A stretch of DNA of 57,450 nucleotides from Kluyvera sichuanensis (lineage in GTDB: Bacteria; Pseudomonadota; Gammaproteobacteria; Enterobacterales; Enterobacteriaceae). Of this stretch, positions 29,366 through 38,135 are shown in pieces. The notes under the pieces were generated by a model. It searched no databases and was not told the origin of the DNA. It saw nothing but the letters and a program-made list of their open reading frames with translations. The translations under genes were made by a program, and so were the position numbers. Each line of letters begins with the position of its first letter. The stretch's first letter is position 1. The stretch spans positions 1 to 57,450 of the forward strand of contig NZ_JABBJF010000031.1 of the NCBI RefSeq assembly GCF_014218705.1, given 5' to 3'.

Positions 29366-30268
29366 GTGGATTTACGCGATCTGAAAACCTTCCTGCATCT
29401 GGCGGAAAGCCGCCATTTTGGCCGCAGTGCGCGGGCGATGCACGTCAGCCCGTCCACGCTTTCCCGGCAGATTCAGCGCCTCGAAGAGGACCTCGGCCAG
29501 CCGCTGTTTGTTCGCGATAACCGTACGGTGACGCTGACTGAAGCGGGCGAGGAGCTGCGCGTCTTTGCTCAGCAGACGTTGCTGCAGTATCAACAGCTGC
29601 GCCATACCCTGGACCAGCAGGGGCCATCGTTATCCGGCGAGCTGCATATCTTCTGCTCGGTCACCGCCGCTTATAGCCACCTGCCACCGATTCTTGACCG
29701 CTTCCGCGCCGAACATCCCTCGGTTGAAATCAAGCTCACTACCGGTGATGCCGCCGATGCGATGGAGAAAGTCGCCACCAATGAGGCCGATCTGGCCATC
29801 GCCGGTAAGCCTGAAACGCTGCCCGGCGCCGTCGCCTTCTCAATGCTGGAGAATCTGGCGGTGGTATTGATTGCCCCAGCGCTGCCCTGTCCGGTGCGTA
29901 ATCAGGTTTCCGTCGATGAGCCTGACTGGTCAACGGTGCCATTTATCATGGCCGACCAGGGGCCCGTGCGCCGCCGCATCGAGCTGTGGTTCCGCCGTCA
30001 TAAAATCAGTAACCCATCGATTTACGCGACCGTCGGCGGACATGAAGCGATGGTATCCATGGTTGCGCTGGGCTGCGGCGTGGCGCTGATTCCTGAAATC
30101 GTGCTGGAAAACAGCCCGGAGCCGGTGCGCAATCGCGTGATGATTTTAGAGCGCAGCGATGAGAAGACCCCGTTCGAGCTAGGCGTCTGCGTGCAGAAAA
30201 AGCGGCTGCATGAACCGTTGGTGGATGCCTTCTGGAAGATTGTGCTGGAACGCAAAATCGCCGAATAG
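29366..30268 (+). CDS. ilvY: LysR-type activator of ilvC, IlvY
   Basis: LysR-family regulator that activates ilvC when acetolactate or acetohydroxybutyrate is bound, and represses itself. N-terminal helix-turn-helix HLAESRHFGRSARAMHVSPS at residues 10-29, then the two-lobe effector domain. I used the GTG at 29366, preceded by CGGAG, which gives VDLRDLKTFLHL as in E. coli; the longer frame from 29297 runs back through the operator. 300 residues, slightly longer than E. coli (297) with a different C-terminus. Confidence 0.94.
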   Translation: MDLRDLKTFLHLAESRHFGRSARAMHVSPSTLSRQIQRLEEDLGQPLFVRDNRTVTLTEAGEELRVFAQQTLLQYQQLRHTLDQQGPSLSGELHIFCSVTAAYSHLPPILDRFRAEHPSVEIKLTTGDAADAMEKVATNEADLAIAGKPETLPGAVAFSMLENLAVVLIAPALPCPVRNQVSVDEPDWSTVPFIMADQGPVRRRIELWFRRHKISNPSIYATVGGHEAMVSMVALGCGVALIPEIVLENSPEPVRNRVMILERSDEKTPFELGVCVQKKRLHEPLVDAFWKIVLERKIAE

Positions 30269-30399
30269 CGTTGATGTTTTCAGCCCCCAGTCATGCCCCA
30301 GGTTCGGGAGATTAATTGGTATCAAAGGTGCCAGGTGTAAACGGGCGCCGCAGGTAAAATCGTCACTAAAGAAACAGGACCTTACGAGAGGGAGTGACG

Positions 30400-31404
30400 A
30401 TGCAAAAACCCAAAAAGATCTTCAACAACACCGATAATATTCGTAGCGAAATCATGGAAGGGCTGGTGTACGCCGGGCGCGGTAAGATCCACGCCCTGCC
30501 GGAGTATTGCGCGGTTTATCGCACGATGGCGCAAAACGGCCAGACCGTTATCGTCAGCGGCGGCGGCAGCGGCCATGAGCCGACGTTTGCCGGGTTCGTC
30601 GGCGAAGGCGGCATCGATGCCTGCGCACTGGGCGAAGTCTTCACCTCCCCCTCTCCCGACCAAATCATTGAAGCCAGCCGGGCCGTTCATCAGGGCAACG
30701 GCGTGCTGTTCCTCTACGGCAACTATTCCGGCGACGGCATGAACTTTGATATCGCGGCTGAAATCCTTGCGGAAGAAGGGATTGAGTGCCGCACCGTGCG
30801 CGCCACGGATGATATTGCCTCGGCGCCGCCGGAAAGAATGTCCGACCGCCGTGGCGTGGGCGGGCTGGCGTTTTTGTACAAGCTGACCGGCGCCGCAGCC
30901 CAGTTTGAGCACTACGCCCTACCTGAGCTGGAAGCGCTGGCGAACAAAGCCAACCATAACACCCGCACCATTGGCGTCGCACTCAGCGGTTGCGCGCTGC
31001 CGCAGGCCGACGCCTTTAACTTCACCCTGGCCGATAACGAAATAGAACTGGGTATTGGCATCCACGGCGAACCGGGACTGTGCCGTATTCCGATGCCGCA
31101 GAGCGATGAGCTGGTCGAGATGATGATTGAACGCCTGTGCAACGACCTGCCTTTCGCGAAGGGCGACAGCGTGTGCGTGTGCGTTAACAACCTCGGTGCG
31201 CTGAGCAATACCGAGCTGATGGTGGTCACCCGCAAAGTCGGCATGGCGCTGACGGCCCGCGGCATCAAAACCTACGACGTCCAGGTTGGCCATTTCTGTA
31301 CCTCGCTGGAGATGTCCGGTTTTTCTCTGAGTATGCTGCGGCTGGATGACGAGATGCAGCGCCTGTACGACCACCCAATCCGCACCCTCGGCTGGAGAAA
31401 CTAA
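30400..31404 (+). CDS. DhaK-like dihydroxyacetone (or small ketose) kinase subunit
   Basis: 334 residues with the DhaK fold. Substrate-binding features are present: GGGSGH at 54-59, the Asp of NYSGDGMNFD at 112, and His222 in IGIHGEPG, the residue that binds the ketone carbon covalently as a hemiaminal in DhaK. The ATG at 30400, behind GAGGGAG, is preferred to the GTG at 30394. It pairs with the DhaL-like gene 1 base downstream. No DhaM phosphotransferase, dehydrogenase or regulator is adjacent, so the phosphate donor and substrate are unclear. C4 ketose kinases belong to this family, so dihydroxyacetone is only one possibility. Confidence 0.88.
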   Translation: MQKPKKIFNNTDNIRSEIMEGLVYAGRGKIHALPEYCAVYRTMAQNGQTVIVSGGGSGHEPTFAGFVGEGGIDACALGEVFTSPSPDQIIEASRAVHQGNGVLFLYGNYSGDGMNFDIAAEILAEEGIECRTVRATDDIASAPPERMSDRRGVGGLAFLYKLTGAAAQFEHYALPELEALANKANHNTRTIGVALSGCALPQADAFNFTLADNEIELGIGIHGEPGLCRIPMPQSDELVEMMIERLCNDLPFAKGDSVCVCVNNLGALSNTELMVVTRKVGMALTARGIKTYDVQVGHFCTSLEMSGFSLSMLRLDDEMQRLYDHPIRTLGWRN

Positions 31405-31405
31405 G

Positions 31406-32038
31406 ATGAACACCACACAATTTATCGCCTGTCTGCGGTACATCTCTGAGGGGATGATCGCCAGTGAACCACGGCTGACCGCGCTCGATCAGGTGATTGG
31501 CGATGGCGACCACGGTATCGGCATTAAACGCGGCTTTACCGCGCTCAACGCGCTGCTCAGCGCACCCGAATTTACCGCCACCGATATTGGCGATGCCCTG
31601 TTACAAAGCGGTACCCGTCTGATGACCAGCATGGGCGGCGCCTCCGGAGCCATTTTCGGTACCCTTTTCCGCGCCGGGGGTAAAGGTCTGGCAGGCCGTA
31701 CTGAGCTGGATGCCGCCACCCTCGCCGAGTGGTTGGCGATCGGCATGCAGGCCATCCACCAGCGCGGCGGTGCCGAGCCGGGGGATAAAACGATGGTCGA
31801 TGCGCTGGCCGCCGCCGCCGAGTGTGCCAAAGCAAATGCCGCGCTAACGCTGCCGGCAGCACTGGCCCACTGCGCACAGGCGGCAATGGCAGGCGCAGAG
31901 GGCACCAGCGCGATGGTTGCCCGCTTCGGGCGCGCGAAGAATCTGGGTGAACGGGCCATTGGCCACTGCGACCCGGGGGCAGTATCGATGGCGCTGATCC
32001 TGCAGTTTATGGCGGAATTTGCCCATCAGGAGCAATGA
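31406..32038 (+). CDS. DhaL-like kinase subunit (nucleotide-binding)
   Basis: 210 residues, the all-helical DhaL family whose domain holds ADP/ATP through Mg ions. The Mg-binding aspartates appear as D28 and IGDGDHG (D33, D35), and MGGASGAIFGTLF binds the nucleotide phosphates. In PTS-type dihydroxyacetone kinases this subunit carries a permanently bound ADP rephosphorylated by DhaM; with no DhaM nearby, either a remote DhaM serves it or ATP exchanges directly. Coupled to the DhaK-like gene upstream; GGAG ribosome site. Confidence 0.88.
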   Translation: MNTTQFIACLRYISEGMIASEPRLTALDQVIGDGDHGIGIKRGFTALNALLSAPEFTATDIGDALLQSGTRLMTSMGGASGAIFGTLFRAGGKGLAGRTELDAATLAEWLAIGMQAIHQRGGAEPGDKTMVDALAAAAECAKANAALTLPAALAHCAQAAMAGAEGTSAMVARFGRAKNLGERAIGHCDPGAVSMALILQFMAEFAHQEQ

Positions 32039-32082
32039 TCGGTAGAGCCGGATGATGTGCGTCTGTACTAACTCCGGCCTAC

Positions 32083-33300
32083 TCAATGACTGTCTTTATG
32101 AGCGCGATGAGCACCATGACCATCAATATAAAGAACGCGCTGTATTAACCAGAGAGAGACTATTTTATCAGCCGCTTTTTTTGCATCTGCTGTAGAGAAA
32201 TACTTCTCCGTTTGTAACCAATACTCCATATCCTTACGGGCATGAGGTATCTCTTTCAATACTGCTTTACGTTCCTCCAGCGGCCACAACTTTTCATCCC
32301 AATCCCCAGCTCGGATATTATTTTCGAGGTCCCCATAGCTGGCAATAAGCTGAGCTCTTTCTGGATGAGCATTTTCTGGATCAGGCAACAGGTATTTTTT
32401 TGGCAGCACACTCACATCCAGCTCGAACAAATCCCAAGAAGCATAAAATGAATATCTAATTGACCCCTCACTGTATTGAGCTCGTTCGACTGCAGGCCTA
32501 ATAGCTTTGTGCAATAGGTCCCACGCATATGATTTGAAAAACGAGCCCTGAGGTGAACATATTGGTGAAAAAGCATCCCTGTATGATGCATGTTGGGGGC
32601 CAAAAGCCTCGAGGGCCGCCTCGCCATGACGTTCAAAGATAAAACAGTGCACATACTTTCTCTGCGTGCCACCGGTATATCCTTTCTCGTAGCTAGCCGC
32701 TTCAATGCCTCTTCGCAACAAATCAAGAGTAGACGTCGTATCTATGGCGGGTACATCGGTTATGTGACGACCCATCACCTTATCAAGAGCATGCTGTTGG
32801 TACTGAATGGCCTCGTCGGAAGCCACCCCACTGCCTGGCTCGAATTGATAGAGATAAACCAGCCAGGCCGATGTTAGCGATGAACGATATTTTCGTAGCG
32901 TTTGCGCCGCACTCGCAGGAGCAAAAGGAATAGTACGGATAACATTGTCTAAAGAAGTAGCTCCCGCAATATAAATAAGCTCGAGCTCACGACTTCGCTG
33001 CTCAATGCTTTTCATCAGACAGCGGAATAACTCTTCTGGCTTTTCTGCGCAGGCATTTCGTGTTTTTAGCCACACCAGTTGCTCTTTACGTAACTCATCA
33101 CCCTCAATAACAGGCAAATTAGCAATTGCCTGCCGAAAGTTGCTAGCTAAAGAGTTGTCTGAAACGCCGAGGGCAGATGAACTGCAGATGGCATGCTCAA
33201 TGTCAGTGCTGGCTTTTGTACAATCAAAAGAAACAGCAAGTGTTGGCAGGGAGAAAAAGTAAAAAAATATTAAGGCGAAAAGAACAGAGCGTTGAGTCAT
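32083..33300 (-). CDS. Exported protein with N-terminal LprI-like domain, function unknown
   Basis: 405 residues. A signal peptide covers about residues 1-22 (MTQRSVLFALIFFYFFSLPTLA). The next 90 residues have the LprI (DUF1311) pattern: FDCTKASTDIEHAIC, then LRKEQLVWLKTRNACA and a further Cys in LFRCL, with periodic Glu/Arg as in lysozyme-inhibitor-type proteins. The remaining 290 residues match nothing I recognise. Codon use and base composition are less GC-rich than its neighbours, with AGC/ATA/TTA codons frequent, which suggests acquisition. Convergent with the dhaL-like gene; divergent from fabV. Confidence 0.78.
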   Translation of the reverse strand: MTQRSVLFALIFFYFFSLPTLAVSFDCTKASTDIEHAICSSSALGVSDNSLASNFRQAIANLPVIEGDELRKEQLVWLKTRNACAEKPEELFRCLMKSIEQRSRELELIYIAGATSLDNVIRTIPFAPASAAQTLRKYRSSLTSAWLVYLYQFEPGSGVASDEAIQYQQHALDKVMGRHITDVPAIDTTSTLDLLRRGIEAASYEKGYTGGTQRKYVHCFIFERHGEAALEAFGPQHASYRDAFSPICSPQGSFFKSYAWDLLHKAIRPAVERAQYSEGSIRYSFYASWDLFELDVSVLPKKYLLPDPENAHPERAQLIASYGDLENNIRAGDWDEKLWPLEERKAVLKEIPHARKDMEYWLQTEKYFSTADAKKAADKIVSLWLIQRVLYIDGHGAHRAHKDSH

Positions 33301-33618
33301 TATTGAAAATCCTTTTCCATAGCATTCGCATCATAATCAGTAAGCAAAATTCGTCGTTCGACGACTACCAAACCACGACAGCCTCTCCATGAACAGTGTA
33401 AAAAAGGTTCGCATCCAGACATGAATCCTTTTGCTTTGCTACCAACACAGAGCCTGAAGGCTAAAATCAGTGGTAGATTCAGTATTGGCGCTCCTTTTCT
33501 GTATAATGTTGCGATCCATTGTAGTGGGGGGCTTGTTAACCATGTCGTTAAGCAAGCCAGAACAGACGGTGTCATTGCGCACTTGACAGCGAAAATACAA
33601 ACTTAATTAGCCATCATT
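33301..33618. promoter_or_regulatory. 318-base intergenic region, candidate fabV promoter at 33502
   Basis: Contains no convincing gene. A perfect TATAAT occurs at 33502-33507 in TGTATAATG, 112 bases before fabV, with TTCAGT 18 bp upstream as a weak -35. A good TTGACA at 33583-33588 has no matching -10 at a workable distance from the start. A 61-codon open frame at 33421 lacks a ribosome site and was not accepted. Confidence 0.45.
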
Positions 33619-34812
33619 ATGATAATCAAACCAAAAATTCGTGGATTCATCTGTACAACGACCCATCCGACTGGCTGTAAAGTCAATGTGGAAAAACAGA
33701 TCGAGTACGTTAAGCAAAACGGGAAAATCGAGAACGGCCCTTCCCGCGTGCTGGTGATCGGTGCTTCCACCGGTTACGGCCTTGCATCCAGAATTTCCGC
33801 CGCCTTTGGCAGCGGCGCCGCCACTATCGGCGTATTTTTCGAAAAACCAGGCACGGAGTCCAAACCCGGTTCCGCAGGCTGGTATAACTCTGCCGCCTTC
33901 GACGAAGCGGCAAAGCGTGAAGGTCTGTATTCCAAAAGCATCAACGGCGACGCGTTCTCTGACGAATGCCGTGATGAAGTGATCAAGCTCATCAAAGAAG
34001 ACCTGGGTCAGATTGATCTGGTGGTTTACTCACTGGCTTCCCCAGTGCGTAAAATGCCAAAAACCGGTGAAGTCGTCCGTTCTGCGCTGAAGCCAATCGG
34101 CGAGGTTTACACCTCTAAAGCGATTGATACCAACAAAGATCAGATCATGACTGCCAGCATTGAGCCGGCAACCGAAGAAGAAGTTCAGAACACCGTTACC
34201 GTCATGGGCGGCGAAGACTGGGAACTGTGGATGGGTGCGCTGAGCGAAGCTGGCGTGCTGGCTGAAGGCGTGAAAACCGTGGCCTACTCCTACATCGGTA
34301 CCGACCTGACCTGGCCAATCTACTGGCACGGCGCGCTGGGCAAAGCGAAAGAAGACCTCGACCGTGCGGCGGGTGAACTGCGTAACCAACTGGCTCCACT
34401 GAACGGTTCTGCCAACGTTGCGGTACTGAAGTCCGTTATCACCCAGGCGTCTTCCGCCATTCCGGTGATGCCACTGTACATCTCCATGGTCTTCAAGCTG
34501 ATGAAAGCGCAGGGGATTCACGAAGGTTGTATCGAGCAGATCAACCGTCTGATGACCACCAGCCTGTACGGCGACAAAGTGGCGCTTGATGACAACCAGC
34601 GTATCCGTATGGACGACTGGGAACTGCGTGAAGACATTCAGCAGGCCTGCCGCGACCTGTGGCCGCTGATCACCACTGAAAACCTGGCGCAAGAAACCGA
34701 CTATGCAGGCTACAAGCAGGAATTCCTGAACCTGTTCGGTTTCGGCCTCGACGGCGTGGACTACGACGCCGACGTGAACACCGAAGTCGAATTCGACGTG
34801 ATCACGCTGTAA
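33619..34812 (+). CDS. fabV: Enoyl-ACP reductase FabV
   Basis: NADH-dependent enoyl reductase finishing each cycle of fatty acid elongation. 397 residues. The FabV-type active site Y-x8-K is present as Y235 and K244 ([10 protein letters not shown]), and NAD binds at [17 protein letters not shown] (44-60), typical of this longer SDR branch. FabV is known for tolerance to triclosan. Most Enterobacteriaceae rely on FabI, so this is probably a second, accessory isozyme here; fabI itself is not in the window. No Shine-Dalgarno is visible before the ATG. High GC and backbone-like codon use. Confidence 0.95.
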   Translation: MIIKPKIRGFICTTTHPTGCKVNVEKQIEYVKQNGKIENGPSRVLVIGASTGYGLASRISAAFGSGAATIGVFFEKPGTESKPGSAGWYNSAAFDEAAKREGLYSKSINGDAFSDECRDEVIKLIKEDLGQIDLVVYSLASPVRKMPKTGEVVRSALKPIGEVYTSKAIDTNKDQIMTASIEPATEEEVQNTVTVMGGEDWELWMGALSEAGVLAEGVKTVAYSYIGTDLTWPIYWHGALGKAKEDLDRAAGELRNQLAPLNGSANVAVLKSVITQASSAIPVMPLYISMVFKLMKAQGIHEGCIEQINRLMTTSLYGDKVALDDNQRIRMDDWELREDIQQACRDLWPLITTENLAQETDYAGYKQEFLNLFGFGLDGVDYDADVNTEVEFDVITL

Positions 34813-34845
34813 TTTATTGATGTCGTAACAAACGCAACACTTGAT

Positions 34846-34874
34846 AAAGCCCTGGCCAAAAAGCCGGGGCTTTT
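34846..34874 (+). terminator. Intrinsic terminator of fabV
   Basis: AAAGCCCTGGC and GCCGGGGCTTTT form a long stem with one G-T pair around a CAAAAA loop, 34 bases after the fabV stop. Confidence 0.8.
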
Positions 34875-34942
34875 AACTAATAAGGGCTGGACTTAATAAC
34901 AACCACTCCTGTACGATTCAACCCAATTTCCAATATATAATG

Positions 34943-34974
34943 TTAATTAAGCATTGAATGTGATTTATAATCAC
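34943..34974 (+). promoter_or_regulatory. Candidate promoter with overlapping palindromic operator
   Basis: TTAATT (34943-34948) and TATAAT (34966-34971) are spaced 17 bp. The -10 box is embedded in the perfect palindrome GTGATT-TAT-AATCAC (34960-34974). A protein bound there would block RNA polymerase. The nearest gene downstream is the glycosyltransferase at 35234, so the transcript would start with a leader of about 255 bases. The rest of 34875-35065 is AT-rich without other recognisable signals. Confidence 0.45.
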
Positions 34975-35065
34975 CATCAAGATTAATTATATATCACTGG
35001 ATAACCTGTAGTTTCCCCAAATAATTAATAGAATGAATTTAACGGAATACTTCCATTAAATAGTG

Positions 35066-35202
35066 AGAGTCTATCCTAATAGACACCATTGTTGCAGTCA
35101 GTTTGATCCAAGGTGCCTTCCCAGCCATACTGGGCTCGGAAGCCTTATTGGTCCTTAAGCAATCACCGGCAAACTATAGAATGGCCTATTGGGATAGACT
35201 CT
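35066..35202 (+). promoter_or_regulatory. 137-base structured leader element before the glycosylation cassette
   Basis: The ends AGAGTCTATCCTAATAG (35066-35082) and CTATTGGGATAGACTCT (35186-35202) pair over 17 positions with one mismatch that still forms a G-U-type pair in RNA. Inside lies a second hairpin (35110-35146): AAGG/CCTT, CTT/AAG and CCCAG-CCATA-CTGGG. The element ends 31 bases before the glycosyltransferase start. This multi-stem layout, closed by a long basal helix, is what a cis-acting RNA looks like. A small inverted-repeat transposon (MITE) of 137 bp is the main alternative, although no target duplication is obvious. Confidence 0.55.
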
Positions 35203-35233
35203 AAATCCAGCTCATGGATTGGAGCTTAATATT

Positions 35234-36532
35234 ATGTACTCAACGGATCTACATCAACTTAACCATTCAGGTAGTTTATTAGAAACGCCGAAATATATTC
35301 AAGAACAGCTATTCTCATCCCCGGAAGATATCGCTACAGCAGACAACCGCCCCTTAATTTCAGCAATCATTCCATGTCTGAATGAAGAAATGACGCTTGC
35401 TATCTGCATTAATAAAATAATGGTTGCCTTTGACCGTCGGGGTATTCGGGGTGAAGTCATCGTGGGGGATAATGGCTCAACGGACAACTCCGTCGACATT
35501 GCCCAATCGCTGGGCGCCCGGGTTATTCACCAGCCCATCAAAGGCTATGGTGCAGCAATAAGCGCCGCTGCCGGGGCGGCGCAGGGTAAGTATCTCATCA
35601 TGGCTGACGCCGATGACTCCTACGACTGGAGTCAGATTGACATTTTTGTTGATGCGCTGGAAAGTGGCGCAGACTTCGTGATGGGTAATCGATTTGCCGG
35701 GGGAATAGAACCAGGGGCTATGCCCCCTCTGCATCGCTATCTCGGCAATCCGCTGCTTTCGGGCATTGCCCGACTGCTTTATCACTCTCCTATTCGTGAT
35801 TTTCACTGTGGAATGCGGGCCTTTACCCGCGAGGCATTCCAGAAGATATCCGCCCACGCTACCGGTATGGAATTTGCCTCCGAAATGATCATTAACGCGC
35901 ACCGCGCGGGGCTTACCATCCGTGAAGTACCAATTAAGCTCTACCCGGATAAACGTAACCGCCCGCCTCATTTACGCTCATTTCGTGATGGCTGGCGACA
36001 CCTACGCCTTCTCATTGCCCACGCGCCGGATAGACTCTATTTGATCCCCGGATTTACGCTGCTTCTGCTCGGAACGATAGGCCTTGCGCTGCTTGCCCCT
36101 GGTCCTATCGAAATCTACGGCCACTATTTTGGTATTCATTTCGTCGCCCTCGCGACCATGTCGACGCTCATTGGCCTTATCTCAATTCTGCTAGGTGTGT
36201 TAGCTAAGGTCGCTATCGCCATTTATCACCCGGTTGCACAAAGTCGGATGATTCGCTGGCTGAGACGGGCGCACACTCTGGAGTGGCTGGTTTTCAGCGG
36301 CTCTGCGCTTGCTATAGCAGGTTTTTGCGCCGACCTCCTTCTGGCCTTTCAATGGCTTTTATCTCACGGTTCAATGGAGCAGTCGGTGCATGTTGTTTTT
36401 ATCATCAGCACGGTTTGTATCGCCGGTGTGCTGATGGTGCTGGCCGGATTCGTACTGCAGTTGCTGCTGGACATCCTGAACCGACATGATTCAGATGCAT
36501 CAAAAAAAGGGCCGTCGATATGGAAGGAGTGA
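35234..36532 (+). CDS. Family 2 glycosyltransferase, polyprenyl-phosphate sugar synthase type
   Basis: 432 residues. GT2 domain at about 45-270: SAIIPCLNEEMTLAICI, DNGSTDNSVDIAQSLGARV, and the metal-binding ADADDSYDWS. This is the DPM1/GtrB/ArnC-like arrangement that makes a sugar-phosphate-undecaprenol donor. Four C-terminal membrane segments (about 270-425) anchor it. The TTG at 35219 is in frame, but the ATG at 35234 has GGAG 9 bases upstream. First gene of a four-gene cassette with a GtrA-type flippase next, fitting synthesis and flipping of a lipid-linked sugar. The identity of the sugar is unknown. Confidence 0.88.
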   Translation: MYSTDLHQLNHSGSLLETPKYIQEQLFSSPEDIATADNRPLISAIIPCLNEEMTLAICINKIMVAFDRRGIRGEVIVGDNGSTDNSVDIAQSLGARVIHQPIKGYGAAISAAAGAAQGKYLIMADADDSYDWSQIDIFVDALESGADFVMGNRFAGGIEPGAMPPLHRYLGNPLLSGIARLLYHSPIRDFHCGMRAFTREAFQKISAHATGMEFASEMIINAHRAGLTIREVPIKLYPDKRNRPPHLRSFRDGWRHLRLLIAHAPDRLYLIPGFTLLLLGTIGLALLAPGPIEIYGHYFGIHFVALATMSTLIGLISILLGVLAKVAIAIYHPVAQSRMIRWLRRAHTLEWLVFSGSALAIAGFCADLLLAFQWLLSHGSMEQSVHVVFIISTVCIAGVLMVLAGFVLQLLLDILNRHDSDASKKGPSIWKE

Positions 36533-36540
36533 GGGCTGCT

Positions 36541-36957
36541 ATGACGAAAATACGCACCTCTTTTGCCTATATCTGCGTCTCTGGCGGGTGCTTCCTCGGA
36601 CATAATGCCATCATGATTGCGGCGGAGCATTTATACGCAGCGCTCTGGTTAGCGATCCTCTTATCTTTCGTTATCACCGTGACTATCGGTTATGTGTTGC
36701 ACAGCGTATTCACCTTCAAACAGGCGCTCTCGCCGCGCGCCTTTGGGCGCTATACCCTCGGCATGCTGCTGAATATCCCACTGGCTTATGCCACCACCTG
36801 GTTCTGGTACCACTGGCTGGGATTTCCAATGCTCGCTGCCGCGCCGCTTGCTTCGTGCTGCACGATCGCGCTGAATTTTTTCCTCAGCCGCTGGGCGATA
36901 AGCGTATCAGGCCGTAAGGCGCGTATGCCCTCATCTTCCCCAACCGTCTGGAAATAA
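36541..36957 (+). CDS. GtrA-family flippase-like membrane protein
   Basis: 138 residues with four membrane segments and the GtrA family pattern: FAYICVSGGCF at the start, IGYVLHSVFTF after segment two, and ALNFFLSRWAI near the end. GtrA proteins are thought to move undecaprenyl-phosphate-linked sugars across the inner membrane. The ATG at 36520 overlaps the previous gene but lacks a ribosome site; the ATG at 36541 has GAGG 6 bases upstream and is preferred. Proximity to the GT2 enzyme reproduces the gtrA-gtrB pairing of O-antigen modification loci, with the order reversed. Confidence 0.85.
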   Translation: MTKIRTSFAYICVSGGCFLGHNAIMIAAEHLYAALWLAILLSFVITVTIGYVLHSVFTFKQALSPRAFGRYTLGMLLNIPLAYATTWFWYHWLGFPMLAAAPLASCCTIALNFFLSRWAISVSGRKARMPSSSPTVWK

Positions 36958-36982
36958 CGATGCGGCTGGAGAAAGTATCATC

Positions 36983-38134
36983 TTGAATATCCTGACGATA
37001 AGCCATTTCTATGAGGCGCACGGTGGTGGAATTGAACGCGTTGCCGGGCAGTTGTGCCGCCAGTTCGCTCGCCAGGGAGCAACACCGCAATGGGCAGCCA
37101 GCGCCAGCGATGCTTTGCCTGCAGGTGATCTCAAAATCATCGCGTTACGCTGCATCGATCCGCTGGAAAAACTGACCGGCCTGCCCATGCCGTTACCTGG
37201 CCCAGGGGCTATTTGGGCACTCCAGGACGCGGTACAGCGTAGCGACGCGGTGGTGATCCACGATGCGCTCTATGCCACCTCAATCCTTGGCATGATAATC
37301 GCCAAACTCCACGGGAAACCCGTCGTTCTGATTCAACATATTGCCGCGATTCCTTTCCGCTCCCCCGCGCTGCGTCTGCTTATGCGACTGGCTAACCTGG
37401 TCGTAACGCGCCCCATGCTATGGGCTGCCGATGTCCGAATTTTTATTAGCGATACGGTTCGTCACGACCTGCTCGGAACGCCTGCACGCTATCCCTATAA
37501 GTTGTTGTTTAACGGCGTTGATAGCGCCATTTTTTATCCACCAACGCCCTCAGAAGCCGGACGCAACCTGCCAGCAAACACTCACCTTTCTCCCTGTGCC
37601 CGGCGGATACTTTTCGTTGGCCGCTATGTTGAAAAGAAAGGATTGGCTGTATTACGCGCCCTGGCTGCGGCCAGGCCGGAGTGTCAGTTCTTGCTGGTCG
37701 GAAGCGGCCCTCTTCGGCCCGCAGAATGGGGGTTAGGCAACGTTTACGATCTTGGTGTTCAGCCTCCCGCCGCGCTGGCAGAACTTTATCGCGGTGCAGA
37801 TTTGCTGCTATTGCCTACCGTCGGTGAAGGCTATCCCCTCGTTATCCAGGAAGCGATGGCCTCCGGGCTACCGGTCGTCTGCGGCGCCCCGGCGCATAGA
37901 GCGGACCCCGAGGCAGCAAGCTGGCTACGTGGCGTGAACATCGACCTTAGCGATCCACAGGGTTCGGCACAGCGTTGTTCTGCCGCAATAGATAGCGGTG
38001 GGCTGACCAACCGCGAACGTGAAGCGATGATTGGTTACGCCAGGGAGCGCTATCGCTGGCAAACCATGGCGCAGGAAATACTCAGGCTGGCGCAAAATGC
38101 CGTCAGGGCGAAGGACCAAACCGGAAGAGAATAA
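36983..38134 (+). CDS. Family 4 glycosyltransferase (GT-B fold)
   Basis: 383 residues. N-terminal MNILTISHFYEAHGGGIERVAGQL is the acceptor-side glycine-rich motif, and the donor domain shows RILFVGRYVEKKGL and the ExxxxxxxE-type motif LPTVGEGYPLVIQEAMASGLPVV. Cytoplasmic, no membrane segments. Start is TTG at 36983; no ATG fits the conserved N-terminus, and GGAG lies rather far upstream. It is not part of a minimal gtr cassette, so it may extend the lipid-linked glycan before flipping, or build the acceptor. Confidence 0.88.
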   Translation: MNILTISHFYEAHGGGIERVAGQLCRQFARQGATPQWAASASDALPAGDLKIIALRCIDPLEKLTGLPMPLPGPGAIWALQDAVQRSDAVVIHDALYATSILGMIIAKLHGKPVVLIQHIAAIPFRSPALRLLMRLANLVVTRPMLWAADVRIFISDTVRHDLLGTPARYPYKLLFNGVDSAIFYPPTPSEAGRNLPANTHLSPCARRILFVGRYVEKKGLAVLRALAAARPECQFLLVGSGPLRPAEWGLGNVYDLGVQPPAALAELYRGADLLLLPTVGEGYPLVIQEAMASGLPVVCGAPAHRADPEAASWLRGVNIDLSDPQGSAQRCSAAIDSGGLTNREREAMIGYARERYRWQTMAQEILRLAQNAVRAKDQTGRE

Positions 38135-38135
38135 A

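Noticed and set aside
32041..32081. Possible REP element or terminator after dhaL (GCCGGA...TCCGGC)
   Set aside because: The stem is short with a 20-base loop and no T tract; too weak to call.
33421..33606. A 61-codon open frame before fabV
   Set aside because: No Shine-Dalgarno and it runs through the candidate fabV promoter; composition not protein-like.
35066..35260. Dam/OxyR phase-variation switch as in Salmonella gtr operons
   Set aside because: Only one GATC lies in the leader (35104); the paired GATC sites needed for such a switch are missing.
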